The notes beneath the pieces were generated by a model that worked only from the letters and a program-made list of their open reading frames with translations, was not told where the DNA came from and made no database searches. Below are positions 19,743 to 28,934 of a DNA stretch of 64,000 nt, piece after piece. The translations under genes were made by a program, and so were the position numbers. The first letter of the stretch is position 1; each line of letters opens with the position of its first letter. The DNA lies in NCBI RefSeq assembly GCF_018401815.1, contig NZ_JAGYKG010000005.1:216929-280928 (forward strand). The letters run 5' to 3'. The stretch is from Nonlabens sp. (GTDB lineage: Bacteria; Bacteroidota; Bacteroidia; Flavobacteriales; Flavobacteriaceae).

Positions 19743-20204
19743 ATGAGTAAAATTATCAACACACTTGAAAAAGAACAAGAAACCGTAAGAAATGTATTCA
19801 CTCAATTCTTGAGTGACAACAAACATCGTAAAACACCAGAACGCTATGCTATATTGGATGAAATTTATGCCAGTGAAGAGCACTTTGACGTGGAGTCCTT
19901 ATACTCCAAAATGAAGGAACAAAACTACCGCGTAAGCCGCGCGACCCTTTACAATACCATAGAATTATTACTGGAGTGCAAACTGGTAAGAAGGCATCAA
20001 TTTGGTCAAAATCAATCGCATTATGAGAAATCATATTTTGATAGACAACACGATCATTTGATCTTAACGGACAACCACGAGGTGATCGAATTTTGTGACC
20101 CGAGAATTGAGTCGATAAAAAAAACAATTGAAGAGGTGTTTGATGTAACAATTACCAATCATTCTTTATACTTTTACGGAGTTAAAAACACAACTGAAAA
20201 ATAG
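19743..20204 (+). CDS. Fur-family transcriptional regulator
   Basis: A 153-residue winged-helix metalloregulator. The ATG at 19743 is chosen; an upstream in-frame start at 19710 would overlap spoT. The DNA-binding part reads [12 protein letters not shown], then H-F-D-V-E-S-L-Y, then [14 protein letters not shown]. The metal/dimer domain has R-Q-H-D-H-L-I-L and I-E-F-C-D-P-R-I. The two CxxC pairs that bind structural zinc in E. coli-type Fur are absent. I believe this is common in flavobacterial Fur proteins. Located between spoT and purA with gaps of 4 and 5 bp, so co-expressed. Metal specificity (Fe, Zn or peroxide) is not decided. Confidence 0.88.
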   Translation: MSKIINTLEKEQETVRNVFTQFLSDNKHRKTPERYAILDEIYASEEHFDVESLYSKMKEQNYRVSRATLYNTIELLLECKLVRRHQFGQNQSHYEKSYFDRQHDHLILTDNHEVIEFCDPRIESIKKTIEEVFDVTITNHSLYFYGVKNTTEK

Positions 20205-20209
20205 CAACA

Positions 20210-21481
20210 ATGGCAGTAGATTTATTGCTCGGCCTTCAATGGGGTGACGAGGGAAAAGGTAAGATCGTAGATGTATTAACCTCTAAATATGATATCATCG
20301 CTAGATTTCAAGGCGGGCCTAATGCAGGGCATACTCTAGAGTTTGACGGTATCAAACATGTATTAAGAACAATTCCATCTGGAATTTTTCACGAGAACTC
20401 AATGAACCTTATAGGTAATGGCGTCGTTATTGACCCTGTTGTTTTTATACAGGAATTAGAGGGGTTAAAACAATTTAATATTGATTTCAAAAGTAAATTG
20501 CTCCTTTCTAGAAAGGCACATGTCATTTTACCTACACACCGTTTACTTGACGCTGCTTCTGAAGCCTCCAAGGGAAAGGCCAAAATCGGTTCTACCCTTA
20601 AAGGAATAGGACCTTCATACATGGATAAAACCGGCCGTAATGGCATCCGATTGGGTGATCTTGAATTGAACTCCTGGAAAGAAAAATACAGAGCTCTTGC
20701 AAATAAGCATGAAGAATTGATCGCTTTTCATAGTGTGGATATACAGTACAACCTTCAAGAAATGGAGGATGAATTCTTTAAAGCAGTAGAAACTTTAAAG
20801 GAACTTACATTTATTGACTCTGAGGAGTATTTACATCAAGCACAAAAGAGTGGAAAAACCATACTTGCCGAAGGAGCTCAAGGATCTCTACTAGATATTG
20901 ATTTTGGAACTTACCCTTTTGTAACTTCTTCCAACACCACCGCTGCCGGTGCCTGCACCGGTTTAGGAGTCGCTCCAGGCCAGATAGGAGAAGTTTACGG
21001 TATTTTTAAAGCCTACACCACTCGTGTGGGAAGCGGTCCATTTCCAACAGAACTATTTGATGAAGTAGGCGCTAAAATGGCTAAAGTGGGTCACGAATTT
21101 GGTGCGGTAACTGGTAGACCTCGCAGGTGTGGTTGGTTGGATTTGGTCGCACTTAAATACACCTGTCAAGTTAATGGAGTGACTCAACTCATGATGATGA
21201 AAGGTGATGTGCTTTCTGGTTTTGACGAATTAAAAGTGTGTACCGCTTATTCTTATAAAGGAAAAGAAATTACTCACTTGCCTTATAATATTGAGCCTGA
21301 AAACGTAACTCCTATCTATTCGGTATTTAAATGTTGGAAAGAAGACCTTACTAAAATGAGAGAGACTTCGAAATTTCCTAAAGAATTAAATACCTACATA
21401 GACTTCTTAGAAAAAGAATTGGAGCTTCCTATCAAGGTGGTAAGTGTAGGTCCAGACAGGACGCAGACTATTCACCGATAA
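20210..21481 (+). CDS. purA: adenylosuccinate synthase
   Basis: First committed step of AMP synthesis from IMP: IMP + aspartate + GTP to adenylosuccinate. The 423-residue chain is full length. It shows the GTP P-loop G-L-Q-W-G-D-E-G-K-G-K near residue 8, the G-G-P-N-A-G-H-T loop near 37, I-G-S-T-L-K-G-I-G-P-S-Y near 128, T-T-A-A-G-A-C-T-G-L-G near 243, and the base-recognition G-R-P-R-R-C-G-W-L-D near 302. Last gene of the spoT-fur-purA run, five bp after fur, and followed by a terminator at 21509. Confidence 0.97.
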   Translation: MAVDLLLGLQWGDEGKGKIVDVLTSKYDIIARFQGGPNAGHTLEFDGIKHVLRTIPSGIFHENSMNLIGNGVVIDPVVFIQELEGLKQFNIDFKSKLLLSRKAHVILPTHRLLDAASEASKGKAKIGSTLKGIGPSYMDKTGRNGIRLGDLELNSWKEKYRALANKHEELIAFHSVDIQYNLQEMEDEFFKAVETLKELTFIDSEEYLHQAQKSGKTILAEGAQGSLLDIDFGTYPFVTSSNTTAAGACTGLGVAPGQIGEVYGIFKAYTTRVGSGPFPTELFDEVGAKMAKVGHEFGAVTGRPRRCGWLDLVALKYTCQVNGVTQLMMMKGDVLSGFDELKVCTAYSYKGKEITHLPYNIEPENVTPIYSVFKCWKEDLTKMRETSKFPKELNTYIDFLEKELELPIKVVSVGPDRTQTIHR

Positions 21482-21508
21482 GAAATATGTAGCAGGTGAT
21501 CCTTTTTT

Positions 21509-21540
21509 AAATCCCAAGCTGCCACTTGGGATTTCATTTT
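21509..21540 (+). terminator. intrinsic terminator after purA
   Basis: Stem AAATCCCAAG / CTTGGGATTT with a 6-base loop, followed by a T-rich tail, 28 bp after the purA stop. Confidence 0.75.
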
Positions 21541-21550
21541 AAATAAAAAT

Positions 21551-22510
21551 ATGTCCGTAAAAAGATTTCTAACTGTTGCTTCTAAAGGACTTCTTATGGG
21601 AGCTGCAGACGTGGTGCCAGGTGTATCTGGAGGCACCATTGCTTTTATCACTGGGATTTATGAAGAACTAATCAGGACCATCGACGGTATTGACATTCAA
21701 TTATTCAAAGATCTCTTTAAAATTGGGTTGAAAAACACTTTTTCTAAATACCACCTTGGTTTTTTACTTGCACTTCTTACAGGAATTGCCATAAGCATCC
21801 TCAGCCTTTCTAAATTACTGACCTATTTACTGCAGCATCACTCGGTCTTACTTTGGTCCTTCTTTTTTGGATTAGTACTCGCCAGTGTGTTGTATATCGC
21901 TAAACAAATTTCTTCTTGGAATTTAGGCGTCATTATAGCTATTATAGCGGGCAGTATGATTTCCTATTACCTTACTGTTGCCGAACCTTTAGGTTCGCCA
22001 GAAAGCTGGTGGTATATCATCTTCTCAGGTTTCATCGCTATTATTGCAATGATTTTACCTGGAATTTCAGGAGCCTTTTTATTGTTATTATTAGGAAGTT
22101 ATAAAACAGTTCTAGGATCTATTTCTGGATTATTAGAAGCTGTTATAGCAGGAGATTGGAGTCAGGCACTTGATTATTTTATAAAATTATTTCTTTTTGC
22201 AATAGGTGGTGTGCTTGGGCTTAAAGTGTTTTCCAGACTGCTTACCTGGCTTTTTGAACATCAAAAAAATCTAACCTTAGCTTTGCTTACTGGTTTTATG
22301 GTGGGTTCTTTAAACAAATTATGGCCATGGAAAGAGGTTCTCAAGTACCGAATAGACAGTCATGGTGAAGAGGTGCCCTTTTTAGAAAAAAGCATCTCTC
22401 CAACTTCATTTGAGGGTGATCCACAACTATTATACGTAATTTTCCTTACTCTTATGGGATTTATATTAATCCTAGCATTAGAAAAATGGGCTAACAAAAA
22501 AACAACATAA
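21551..22510 (+). CDS. DUF368 membrane protein (polyprenyl-phosphate translocase family), first of a pair
   Basis: A 319-residue polytopic membrane protein with eight or more hydrophobic segments. The family signature near the N-terminus is G-A-A-D-V-V-P-G-V-S-G-G-T-I-A-F, and a second inverted-repeat-like glycine motif, M-I-L-P-G-I-S-G-A-F, lies at about residue 175. DUF368 proteins have been reported to recycle undecaprenyl phosphate across the cytoplasmic membrane (PopT of Vibrio cholerae); transfer of that role here is by family. The next gene, directly abutting, is a paralog. First gene of an operon with DUF368, aroE and DUF349. Confidence 0.88.
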   Translation: MSVKRFLTVASKGLLMGAADVVPGVSGGTIAFITGIYEELIRTIDGIDIQLFKDLFKIGLKNTFSKYHLGFLLALLTGIAISILSLSKLLTYLLQHHSVLLWSFFFGLVLASVLYIAKQISSWNLGVIIAIIAGSMISYYLTVAEPLGSPESWWYIIFSGFIAIIAMILPGISGAFLLLLLGSYKTVLGSISGLLEAVIAGDWSQALDYFIKLFLFAIGGVLGLKVFSRLLTWLFEHQKNLTLALLTGFMVGSLNKLWPWKEVLKYRIDSHGEEVPFLEKSISPTSFEGDPQLLYVIFLTLMGFILILALEKWANKKTT

Positions 22511-23530
22511 TTGCGACAAGCTACGAGAACCTTTACTGATAAATTTTTCCTTGTTCTTAAAGGAGTTGCTATGGGGAGCGCAAATAAGGTTCCTGGTATC
22601 AGTGGTGGCGTCGTAGCTTATGTAGGTGGATTCTATGAAGAGTTTATTTACTCTTTACAAAAGATCAACCTTAAAGCTTTCAAGTTACTTCTTACGGGGA
22701 GGTTCGGTGTTTTTTTTGACTATATCAATGGACGTTTTTTGTCCTTACTCATTTTAGGAGAAGCACTAAGTTATTTTACCGTGAGTAAAGGCTTTGATTT
22801 ATTGATACAGTACTACCCTATTTTAGTCTGGGCTACCTTCTTTGGAATGATACTAGGATCTATCTACTATATATCAATAAATTATGGAGAATGGACTCGC
22901 AGGAACGTATTGCTCTTAACTACAGGTATCCTTATTGGAGTCGGGACTTCCCTACTAGACCCTGCTAGGCAAAACACCAATTTAATTTTTGTTTTCTTTT
23001 GCGGTATGGTAAGTATATCAGGGATGACCTTACCGGGTTTGAGCGGCAGTTTTATTTTAATTTTATTAGGCAATTATGTATTGCTGTTGGTGGACAGTAT
23101 CAACACTTTTTTTGATACACTTGTCGCCATTTTACAAGGTGATTTTTCTTGGTGGTACGACCCGGCACATATGGATATGCTCACCATTCTCGCATCCTTT
23201 GTATTGGGATCCATTGTTGGTTTAATAAGTCTTTCTCACCTTTTGGGCTGGACTATTAAGCATTACCGCAATGAAACTAATGCCATGATTATTGGTTTTA
23301 TAACCGGTTCTCTTGGTGTAGTATGGCCCTGGAAAAAGGAAGTCTATCAATTAACGGAAACAGGTAAAATAGCTATTGATGCTTCGGGAAAGAACATTTT
23401 AGAAAATTACAGCCGCTATTGGCCAGAAATTAATGATACTCACACGTGGATGGCATTTTTGATGATTATTTTAGGACTTTTAAGTGTTTATTTATTAGAT
23501 CGTTATGGAAAAAATCAACATCCCAAATAG
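22511..23530 (+). CDS. DUF368 membrane protein, second of a pair
   Basis: A 339-residue paralog of the preceding gene. It begins with TTG at 22511, the base after the upstream stop; no ATG exists before the conserved segment, so TTG is the likely start. Signatures: G-S-A-N-K-V-P-G-I-S-G-G-V-V-A-Y near residue 22 and M-T-L-P-G-L-S-G-S-F near 177. Compared with the first copy, A-D becomes A-N-K and T-I becomes V-V in the first motif, so the two may differ in specificity or form a hetero-oligomer (inference). Its 3' end overlaps aroE by 26 bp. Confidence 0.87.
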   Translation: MRQATRTFTDKFFLVLKGVAMGSANKVPGISGGVVAYVGGFYEEFIYSLQKINLKAFKLLLTGRFGVFFDYINGRFLSLLILGEALSYFTVSKGFDLLIQYYPILVWATFFGMILGSIYYISINYGEWTRRNVLLLTTGILIGVGTSLLDPARQNTNLIFVFFCGMVSISGMTLPGLSGSFILILLGNYVLLLVDSINTFFDTLVAILQGDFSWWYDPAHMDMLTILASFVLGSIVGLISLSHLLGWTIKHYRNETNAMIIGFITGSLGVVWPWKKEVYQLTETGKIAIDASGKNILENYSRYWPEINDTHTWMAFLMIILGLLSVYLLDRYGKNQHPK

Positions 23531-24296
23531 CATTTTCGGCCTAGTAGGAGAACGTTTGGACTACAGCTTTTCTCGTGCTTATTTTTCTGAGAAATTTGAC
23601 AACTTACAACTCTATGATCACGAGTATAAAAACTTTGAGATGAGTAGGGAGTTTTTATTGTCTCGCTTTCGCGAAAGCGTCACCTATCATAAGGAAACTC
23701 GCACTACCAATGGTAAAAGTGAGATCCTTAGAGGGCTAAATGTGACCATTCCCTTCAAACAGGACATGCTGAATGTAGTTGATGTACTCAGTGAAGAAGC
23801 CAAAGCTATAGGAGCTATAAATACCATTGTTATTGAAGATAATGTATGGACTGGTCATAATACGGACTCTTATGGGTTTGCAAAAAGTCTAGAACCCTTC
23901 TTACCCATTCAAAAAAATGCACTTATTTTGGGTACGGGTGGCGCATCAAAGGCTGTGGCTTACACCTTAGAAGCACTTCAAATCCCTTACCTTTTTGTAA
24001 GCAGAAATCCGGAAGACGAGTTCAGCATTGATTATGCTTCCATTACCAAAGAGGTTATGGAACTAGTAAGTCTTATAATCAATACCACACCTTTAGGGGT
24101 CACTCCAGAGGTGGCTTTGCGGCCAGATATCCCTTACAAACATCTGAATTCCTCTCATATACTTTATGATTTAGTTTACAACCCTTCGCTGACCATGTTT
24201 ATGAAATTAGGACAGCAAAGAGGTTCTAAAGTCATTAATGGATATCAAATGTTAGTGCATCAAGCAGAAAAAGCTTGGGAACTTTGGAATAAGTAA
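23505..24296 (+). CDS. aroE: shikimate dehydrogenase
   Basis: NADPH-dependent reduction of 3-dehydroshikimate in aromatic amino-acid synthesis. The 263-residue protein has the substrate motif L-D-Y-S-F-S near 18, G-L-N-V-T-I-P-F-K (catalytic lysine) near 84, G-A-I-N-T-I-V and G-H-N-T-D near 103-118, the nucleotide loop L-G-T-G-G-A-S-K-A near 137, N-T-T-P-L-G near 195, L-Y-D-L-V-Y-N-P, and G-Y-Q-M-L-V-H-Q-A near the end. A palindrome copy encodes R-F-R-E-S at 54-58, in a region that varies in the family. Translationally coupled to the upstream DUF368 gene by a 26-bp overlap. Confidence 0.95.
   Translation: MEKINIPNSIFGLVGERLDYSFSRAYFSEKFDNLQLYDHEYKNFEMSREFLLSRFRESVTYHKETRTTNGKSEILRGLNVTIPFKQDMLNVVDVLSEEAKAIGAINTIVIEDNVWTGHNTDSYGFAKSLEPFLPIQKNALILGTGGASKAVAYTLEALQIPYLFVSRNPEDEFSIDYASITKEVMELVSLIINTTPLGVTPEVALRPDIPYKHLNSSHILYDLVYNPSLTMFMKLGQQRGSKVINGYQMLVHQAEKAWELWNK
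23664..23679. repeat. dispersed palindrome, copy 7 (inside aroE)
   Basis: Perfect core, read in frame as R-F-R-E-S (aroE residues 54-58). Confidence 0.95.
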
Positions 24297-24361
24297 ATTG
24301 ATTGAGCATTGCGGTTGAAGAAGAATCTATTTATCTTGCAAGGCCTATTAAATCAAAAATA

Positions 24362-26515
24362 ATGGAAAAGAATGACAACCTGCAAGATGCAGACGGAAAC
24401 TCACCAGAAATGGATCAAAGAATACTAGATGCACAAGATGCTTTGGAAAATGCCATGCTAGAAGAAGCTACAACCCTCAAACAAGAGGTTCAAGGTCAAG
24501 AAACTACCGACAGTGATGATGCGAGTTCAGAGCCTATCAAACTTGGTTCTAATAAAGTCTCAAAGAAGCTAGAAGATACTTCTACCACTCATGAAGATGC
24601 CATTCTAGAAGAAAGGAAAACCGCTGGTAAATCTCCTGTTATGATCGTGGACTCTGAGGAAGATGAAGATGATAATGAGCCAGAAGAAGATAGCGTAAAG
24701 GAAATTGAAGAAAAGGATTATGACTCCATGGAGATGCCAGCTTTAATAACAGAGTTAAGGCATTTAATGCAAGAGTATCCTATCAACAGTTTTAGATCAC
24801 AAGCTGAAGACATCAAAAAAGCCTTTGAAAGTGCTGAAGCTGAAGCCAATAAAGAAGCTCTAGAAAAATTTAAAGAGCAACATCCACCTAGTGATGAGGC
24901 TGTTGCTCCGGAGTTTGAATACAAAAATCAGTTTGCGACAGAATTCTATGATCTACATTCCTTATACAGAAAACAGAAGGGTCAATTTCAAAGAGATAAA
25001 CGCAAACAACAAGAACTCAATCTTGAAAAGCGCAGAGAAATCATAGAAGGCATCAAGTTGCTGATCAACCAAGAAGAAACTATTGGAACTACATTTAAGA
25101 AGTTTCACAGCCTCCAAGAGAAATGGAAAGTTACAGGAACTATACCTCACGATGCGTATAACATTACTTGGGAAGATTACCGTCTTGCCACTCAAAATTT
25201 TTATGATTATATAGATCTGAGTAAAGAGCTGCGGGATAAGGATTTTGAACGTAATCTTGAATTTAGAAAAAAAATCATCACTCGTGCAATAGAATTGGGT
25301 AGTGAAGAAAATATACATAAAGCACTAAGAGAATTACAGGAACTTCACCGCATGTGGAAAGAAGACTCTGGTCCAGTAGCAAAGGAAGAACGAGATCCTA
25401 TTTGGGACGAATTTAGTGCAGCGACAAAGGTGATTCATGATAAACGCCAAGCCTATTATGATGAGCGAGATAAAATGAGTGCTCACCACCAGCTGGTAAA
25501 AGAGAATATTGTAGCTGAAATTGCAAAAATAACAGCAAAAGGAGCAAAGAATCACAGAGAATGGCAAGAAAGATTAGAAGAAATTAATGTCTTAAGGGAG
25601 TTGTTTACTTCTACTGGTCCAGCTCCTAAAACCGTTAATAATGAATTGTGGACTCAATTTAGAGCAAGAACTAGAGAATTCAATAAAGTTAAAAACGATT
25701 TCTATAAGGGCCTTAAAAAAGAGCAACAAAATAATCTAGAGGCAAAAATGAAATTAATCGCTATTGCTGAAGATCATCAAAACAGCGAGAATTTTAACGA
25801 AGGATTGCAGGTCATGAAACGCATACAATCAGAATGGAAGCAAATAGGTCATGTACCTAGAAAAGACAGCGATAAGATATGGAAGCGTTTTCAAAAGGCG
25901 TGTAATGGATTCTTTGAAAAGAAGACGGCACAGAAAAAAGAAGATAATAAGGAAGAAGTAGATAACTTTGATGCTAAAATGAAAGTTTATGATGCTTTAA
26001 AAGAAATGATTCCTCAGGATGATAAAGCAAGCATGCTATCTGAAGTAGAAAAACATATGGCAGATTGGGCAAGTATAGGTCGCGTGCCTTACAGCAAACG
26101 CATGATCCAAGAAAAATTTGAAAAATTGCTTCAGGCAAAACTAAAAGCTGCCGGATTAAGTGCCGTAGATGCTGAAATGTTGAAGTATCAAAACAAATTA
26201 GCCAGCTTAAAAAGCGGGGATATTCAAGATTTCAAAAATGAACGTTTCTATTTAAAGAAAAGACGTGATGAAATCCAAGATGAAGTGCGACAACTGGAAA
26301 ACAATCTTCAGTTTATCAATGCGAAAGATGATAAGAATCCGTTTTTAGTTCAACAAAGAAAGAATATTTCTGAGTTGTCTAAAGAATTAGATGTGATTAA
26401 AGAAAAGCAAAAGCAATTGAACATCCTTCAACGTCAAATTCAAAAAGATGAAGAGGAAGACGCTGCAGAAAATGAAACCTCAGAAGAGGAAGACACTGCC
26501 GAGTCTACAGAATAA
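24362..26515 (+). CDS. DUF349 repeat coiled-coil protein
   Basis: About 717 residues from the ATG at 24362; a TTG at 24302 would add 20 residues but gives no recognisable sequence. After an acidic, low-complexity N-terminus (about residues 1-120) come repeated helical units of about 70-75 residues with the DUF349 pattern W-x-x-x-G-x-(V/I)-P followed by W-x-x-F (for example W-K-V-T-G-T-I-P, W-K-Q-I-G-H-V-P, W-A-S-I-G-R-V-P). The C-terminus is charged coiled coil ending in an acidic tail. Related helical-repeat proteins occur throughout Bacteroidota; the role is unknown. Last gene of the DUF368-aroE operon, followed by a strong terminator. Confidence 0.85.
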   Translation: MEKNDNLQDADGNSPEMDQRILDAQDALENAMLEEATTLKQEVQGQETTDSDDASSEPIKLGSNKVSKKLEDTSTTHEDAILEERKTAGKSPVMIVDSEEDEDDNEPEEDSVKEIEEKDYDSMEMPALITELRHLMQEYPINSFRSQAEDIKKAFESAEAEANKEALEKFKEQHPPSDEAVAPEFEYKNQFATEFYDLHSLYRKQKGQFQRDKRKQQELNLEKRREIIEGIKLLINQEETIGTTFKKFHSLQEKWKVTGTIPHDAYNITWEDYRLATQNFYDYIDLSKELRDKDFERNLEFRKKIITRAIELGSEENIHKALRELQELHRMWKEDSGPVAKEERDPIWDEFSAATKVIHDKRQAYYDERDKMSAHHQLVKENIVAEIAKITAKGAKNHREWQERLEEINVLRELFTSTGPAPKTVNNELWTQFRARTREFNKVKNDFYKGLKKEQQNNLEAKMKLIAIAEDHQNSENFNEGLQVMKRIQSEWKQIGHVPRKDSDKIWKRFQKACNGFFEKKTAQKKEDNKEEVDNFDAKMKVYDALKEMIPQDDKASMLSEVEKHMADWASIGRVPYSKRMIQEKFEKLLQAKLKAAGLSAVDAEMLKYQNKLASLKSGDIQDFKNERFYLKKRRDEIQDEVRQLENNLQFINAKDDKNPFLVQQRKNISELSKELDVIKEKQKQLNILQRQIQKDEEEDAAENETSEEEDTAESTE

Positions 26516-26534
26516 TATTCTTTTGAATTGATCT

Positions 26535-26568
26535 AAAAAGAGCGCTGATGTATATCAGCGCTCTTTTT
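26535..26568 (+). terminator. intrinsic terminator after the DUF349 gene
   Basis: Perfect 15-bp stem with A-run and T-run (AAAAAGAGCGCTGAT, 4-base loop, inverse). It closes the operon beginning at 21551. Confidence 0.9.
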
Positions 26569-26594
26569 AGATAGGAAACAAATACCAATTATAA

Positions 26595-27296
26595 ATGTTT
26601 ACATACCTTCAAAAGCTTTTAGGAAAATCGATCTCATACTATGAGATGTTGATGAAGAGCAAGACTCAACAAATCTCAATTACCCAAAAAGATATCGATA
26701 GCGTTAATAAACAACTAAAAACAATAGCATTACATGCCGTAGTCTATACAGAAGTTAGTGCACAATACAACACCATGATACCTGATCATATCGAAGAAAT
26801 TCCTACTAATGAAAAGGGAATGCCTATGCAGTTTAAAGGTAGTTTTATTCTTCATGATCAACTCTTAACTCTTTTTGTTGACACTGATAAAAATTTTAAC
26901 CAATGTGAAAAACATCGATTATGTGTAACTAATTTTGATAGCAGCCATATAGAAATCAAAAAAATATTGGAAAAACAAAGAATACTTAAATGTAGGAGTT
27001 ATCCTATATGGGAAGAGCTGATACATCGATTTCTCTCTATACATAAATGGATAGTTTCTATAAATAAGAATCATCCTTGGAGCTTGTATACTCTTGCTTG
27101 TAAGAATAGTGAAAAGAGTAATTACTCTGTATATATAGGAGGTTATCCTCAATGGCGCATTAACAATGTCGATTATAGAACGTTAAAATCTATGAATTTT
27201 TTATTGGAATACCGTCAACATGATACAAATAGTTCTTATTATTTTTTTAACTGTACCACAACAAAATCAATCGAAATGATTATGCAAAAAGATTGA
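26595..27296 (+). CDS. protein of unknown function (233 residues)
   Basis: I do not recognise this protein. It has no signal peptide or membrane helix and is lysine-, isoleucine- and asparagine-rich, with several cysteines (C-E-K-H-R-L-C, L-K-C-R-S-Y, L-A-C-K-N). The reading frame is long, starts with ATG shortly after a terminator, and is followed by another gene in the same direction, so it is probably real. Base composition is more A+T-rich than its neighbours, which would fit recent acquisition. Confidence 0.55.
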   Translation: MFTYLQKLLGKSISYYEMLMKSKTQQISITQKDIDSVNKQLKTIALHAVVYTEVSAQYNTMIPDHIEEIPTNEKGMPMQFKGSFILHDQLLTLFVDTDKNFNQCEKHRLCVTNFDSSHIEIKKILEKQRILKCRSYPIWEELIHRFLSIHKWIVSINKNHPWSLYTLACKNSEKSNYSVYIGGYPQWRINNVDYRTLKSMNFLLEYRQHDTNSSYYFFNCTTTKSIEMIMQKD

Positions 27297-27410
27297 TATT
27301 TAACAGTTGTTAATTTATTTCATAACTATTGGAGGTTTAATCTTGTATAATTAAGTATTATTGGTTTAACTTGCATGACTTTGATTTTTTTAACAATAAT
27401 TCCCTTAAAA

Positions 27411-27926
27411 ATGAAAAAAGCAATAAAATTTACACCGAAAGAAATTTTCTTCGGAATGAATCAGTACCGTTACCGCTGGATCACTTTTAATGATACATTA
27501 ACTGGTGGAAAATCTACCAGTAAATTGGAACAGCAACAAGATTGGATTACCTATAGCGGAATCATTAGAAATATCAACAACTCTGCTTGGAGCTGCATGA
27601 GATCTAATAAAATTGAGCAAGATTTAAGTGATTATAGCCTTATTGAAATCAAGCTAAAAACAGATGGTCGACCTTATGCTTTTGAAATAGAATATAATGA
27701 AGGCTGGCAAAATGAAAAGTTAGTCTCTATGATTTATACGTTGCCCCACCATTGGACGACCGTACAACTTCCTATACATCAATTTAAACATGCCAAATTG
27801 AGGCAAATACTTGATAAAAAATTAGATGAATCTGTTTTAAATCATGTTTTAAGATATAATTTTCATGTTGCTGAAGAAATAACAGGACCCTTTCAGTTAG
27901 ATATTGAATGCATTAGATTTATTTAA
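27411..27926 (+). CDS. CIA30 (NDUFAF1-like) family protein
   Basis: About 171 residues; the ATG at 27411 is preferred, with an alternative at 27375. The pattern of the CIA30 domain is visible: W-I-T-F-N-D-T-L-T-G-G-K-S-T-S near the start, a Y-S-G-I-I strand, W-S-C-M-R-S, D-L-S-D-Y-S-L-I-E-I-K, an aromatic strand with E-Y-N-E-G-W, then H-H-W-T-T-V-Q-L-P-I-H-Q-F. In mitochondria the family helps assemble respiratory complex I; bacterial members are poorly characterised carbohydrate-binding-like jelly rolls. No signal peptide seen. Terminated by the hairpin at 27947. Confidence 0.75.
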   Translation: MKKAIKFTPKEIFFGMNQYRYRWITFNDTLTGGKSTSKLEQQQDWITYSGIIRNINNSAWSCMRSNKIEQDLSDYSLIEIKLKTDGRPYAFEIEYNEGWQNEKLVSMIYTLPHHWTTVQLPIHQFKHAKLRQILDKKLDESVLNHVLRYNFHVAEEITGPFQLDIECIRFI

Positions 27927-27946
27927 TACAACTGATTTCAGTAAAC

Positions 27947-27980
27947 AAAAAAGCCATTTCAAATGATTGAAATGGCTTTT
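27947..27980. terminator. bidirectional intrinsic terminator
   Basis: AAAAGCCATTTCA, 6-base loop, TGAAATGGCTTTT. It sits between convergent genes (CIA30 protein and GlcNAc kinase) and can serve both. Confidence 0.85.
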
Positions 27981-27998
27981 ATCTTTAAATACTATCAG

Positions 27999-28865
27999 CT
28001 AAGGAGTTATTGTTTGTATCTTTTTGATATGATAATCAACCAAACCATCTATAGGTCTACGGACGATATTCCCCACCTCATAGCCAAACTCTGCAGCAAC
28101 TTGTTTAATTCTTGCTTGAGCAAAATGAGCAATACTTCCCACAAAATGAACTTCATGAGACTTGATCTCTTCTCTAAATTGTAAAATCATATTGCGAGAG
28201 AATTTACGCAATCCTTTTCTCAACAGTTTTTTAATATAACGTTCCTCTAAGTTTTGAAAAATAAACTCGGCATGTTTTGCTAAATAGGCATTGGGATTAG
28301 GTTGTTTGTATAGATTGAACTTAATGAAATCTGGATCCATATTGTACAACTCTGCAAACTTAACCATTAGATCAACTGGCATGTTTTTAAAACCGTAATC
28401 CCTTAATAGATTCTTTCCATACCAATTACCGCTAGCTTCATCCATAAGAGTATATCCTAAAGAAACTACACGTTGCTCTATCTTTTTGCCATCAGAAAAA
28501 CAACAATTAGATCCTGTGCCCAATATACAAACTACACCTGGTTGATCTCCCACAGCAGCATATACAGCTGCAGCTGTGTCTTCTTTAACTTCTACCTCAC
28601 TGTTATGAAAATACCTCTTGAGCAAATTTTCTAAAGCATTCCTAGGGTCTTCTGTACCACATCCGGCACCGTAGAAAAAAACTTTACTAATCCGGTCTTT
28701 GTGAGCCACCAGTTCTTCACTTTCTTCTATGCGCTCTAAGAGTTGGTTAATTGAAAGAATAGCTGGATTCATTCCACGAGTACGTGATTTAAACAATATC
28801 TCGCCACCATTATCTAGGGCTATCCAATCAGATTTGGTAGAACCACTATCTACAATAAGAATCAT
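27999..28865 (-). CDS. N-acetylglucosamine kinase-like protein (BadF/BadG/BcrA ATPase family)
   Basis: A 288-residue sugar-kinase-fold ATPase. The phosphate-1 motif D-S-G-S-T-K-S-D-W opens the protein, G-T-G-S-N-C-C is the phosphate-2 loop near residue 115, and L-M-D-E-A-S-G-N-W-Y-G near 135 is the sugar/adenosine region typical of eukaryotic-type GlcNAc kinases. In Flavobacteriia this family is annotated as N-acetylglucosamine kinase and would feed amino-sugar recycling; activity is inferred. Separated from the upstream gapA by a terminator, so independently transcribed despite the same direction. Confidence 0.8.
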   Translation of the reverse strand: MILIVDSGSTKSDWIALDNGGEILFKSRTRGMNPAILSINQLLERIEESEELVAHKDRISKVFFYGAGCGTEDPRNALENLLKRYFHNSEVEVKEDTAAAVYAAVGDQPGVVCILGTGSNCCFSDGKKIEQRVVSLGYTLMDEASGNWYGKNLLRDYGFKNMPVDLMVKFAELYNMDPDFIKFNLYKQPNPNAYLAKHAEFIFQNLEERYIKKLLRKGLRKFSRNMILQFREEIKSHEVHFVGSIAHFAQARIKQVAAEFGYEVGNIVRRPIDGLVDYHIKKIQTITP

Positions 28866-28889
28866 AAAATTACTTTGAAATTAATAAAT

Positions 28890-28929
28890 AAAAAAAGAGT
28901 TGTAATTGGAGCAATCACAACTCTTTTTA
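28890..28929 (-). terminator. intrinsic terminator after gapA
   Basis: AAAAAGAGTTGT / ACAACTCTTTTT stem with a 13-base loop; read on the minus strand it follows the gapA stop at 28935. Confidence 0.8.
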
Positions 28930-28934
28930 AGAAT

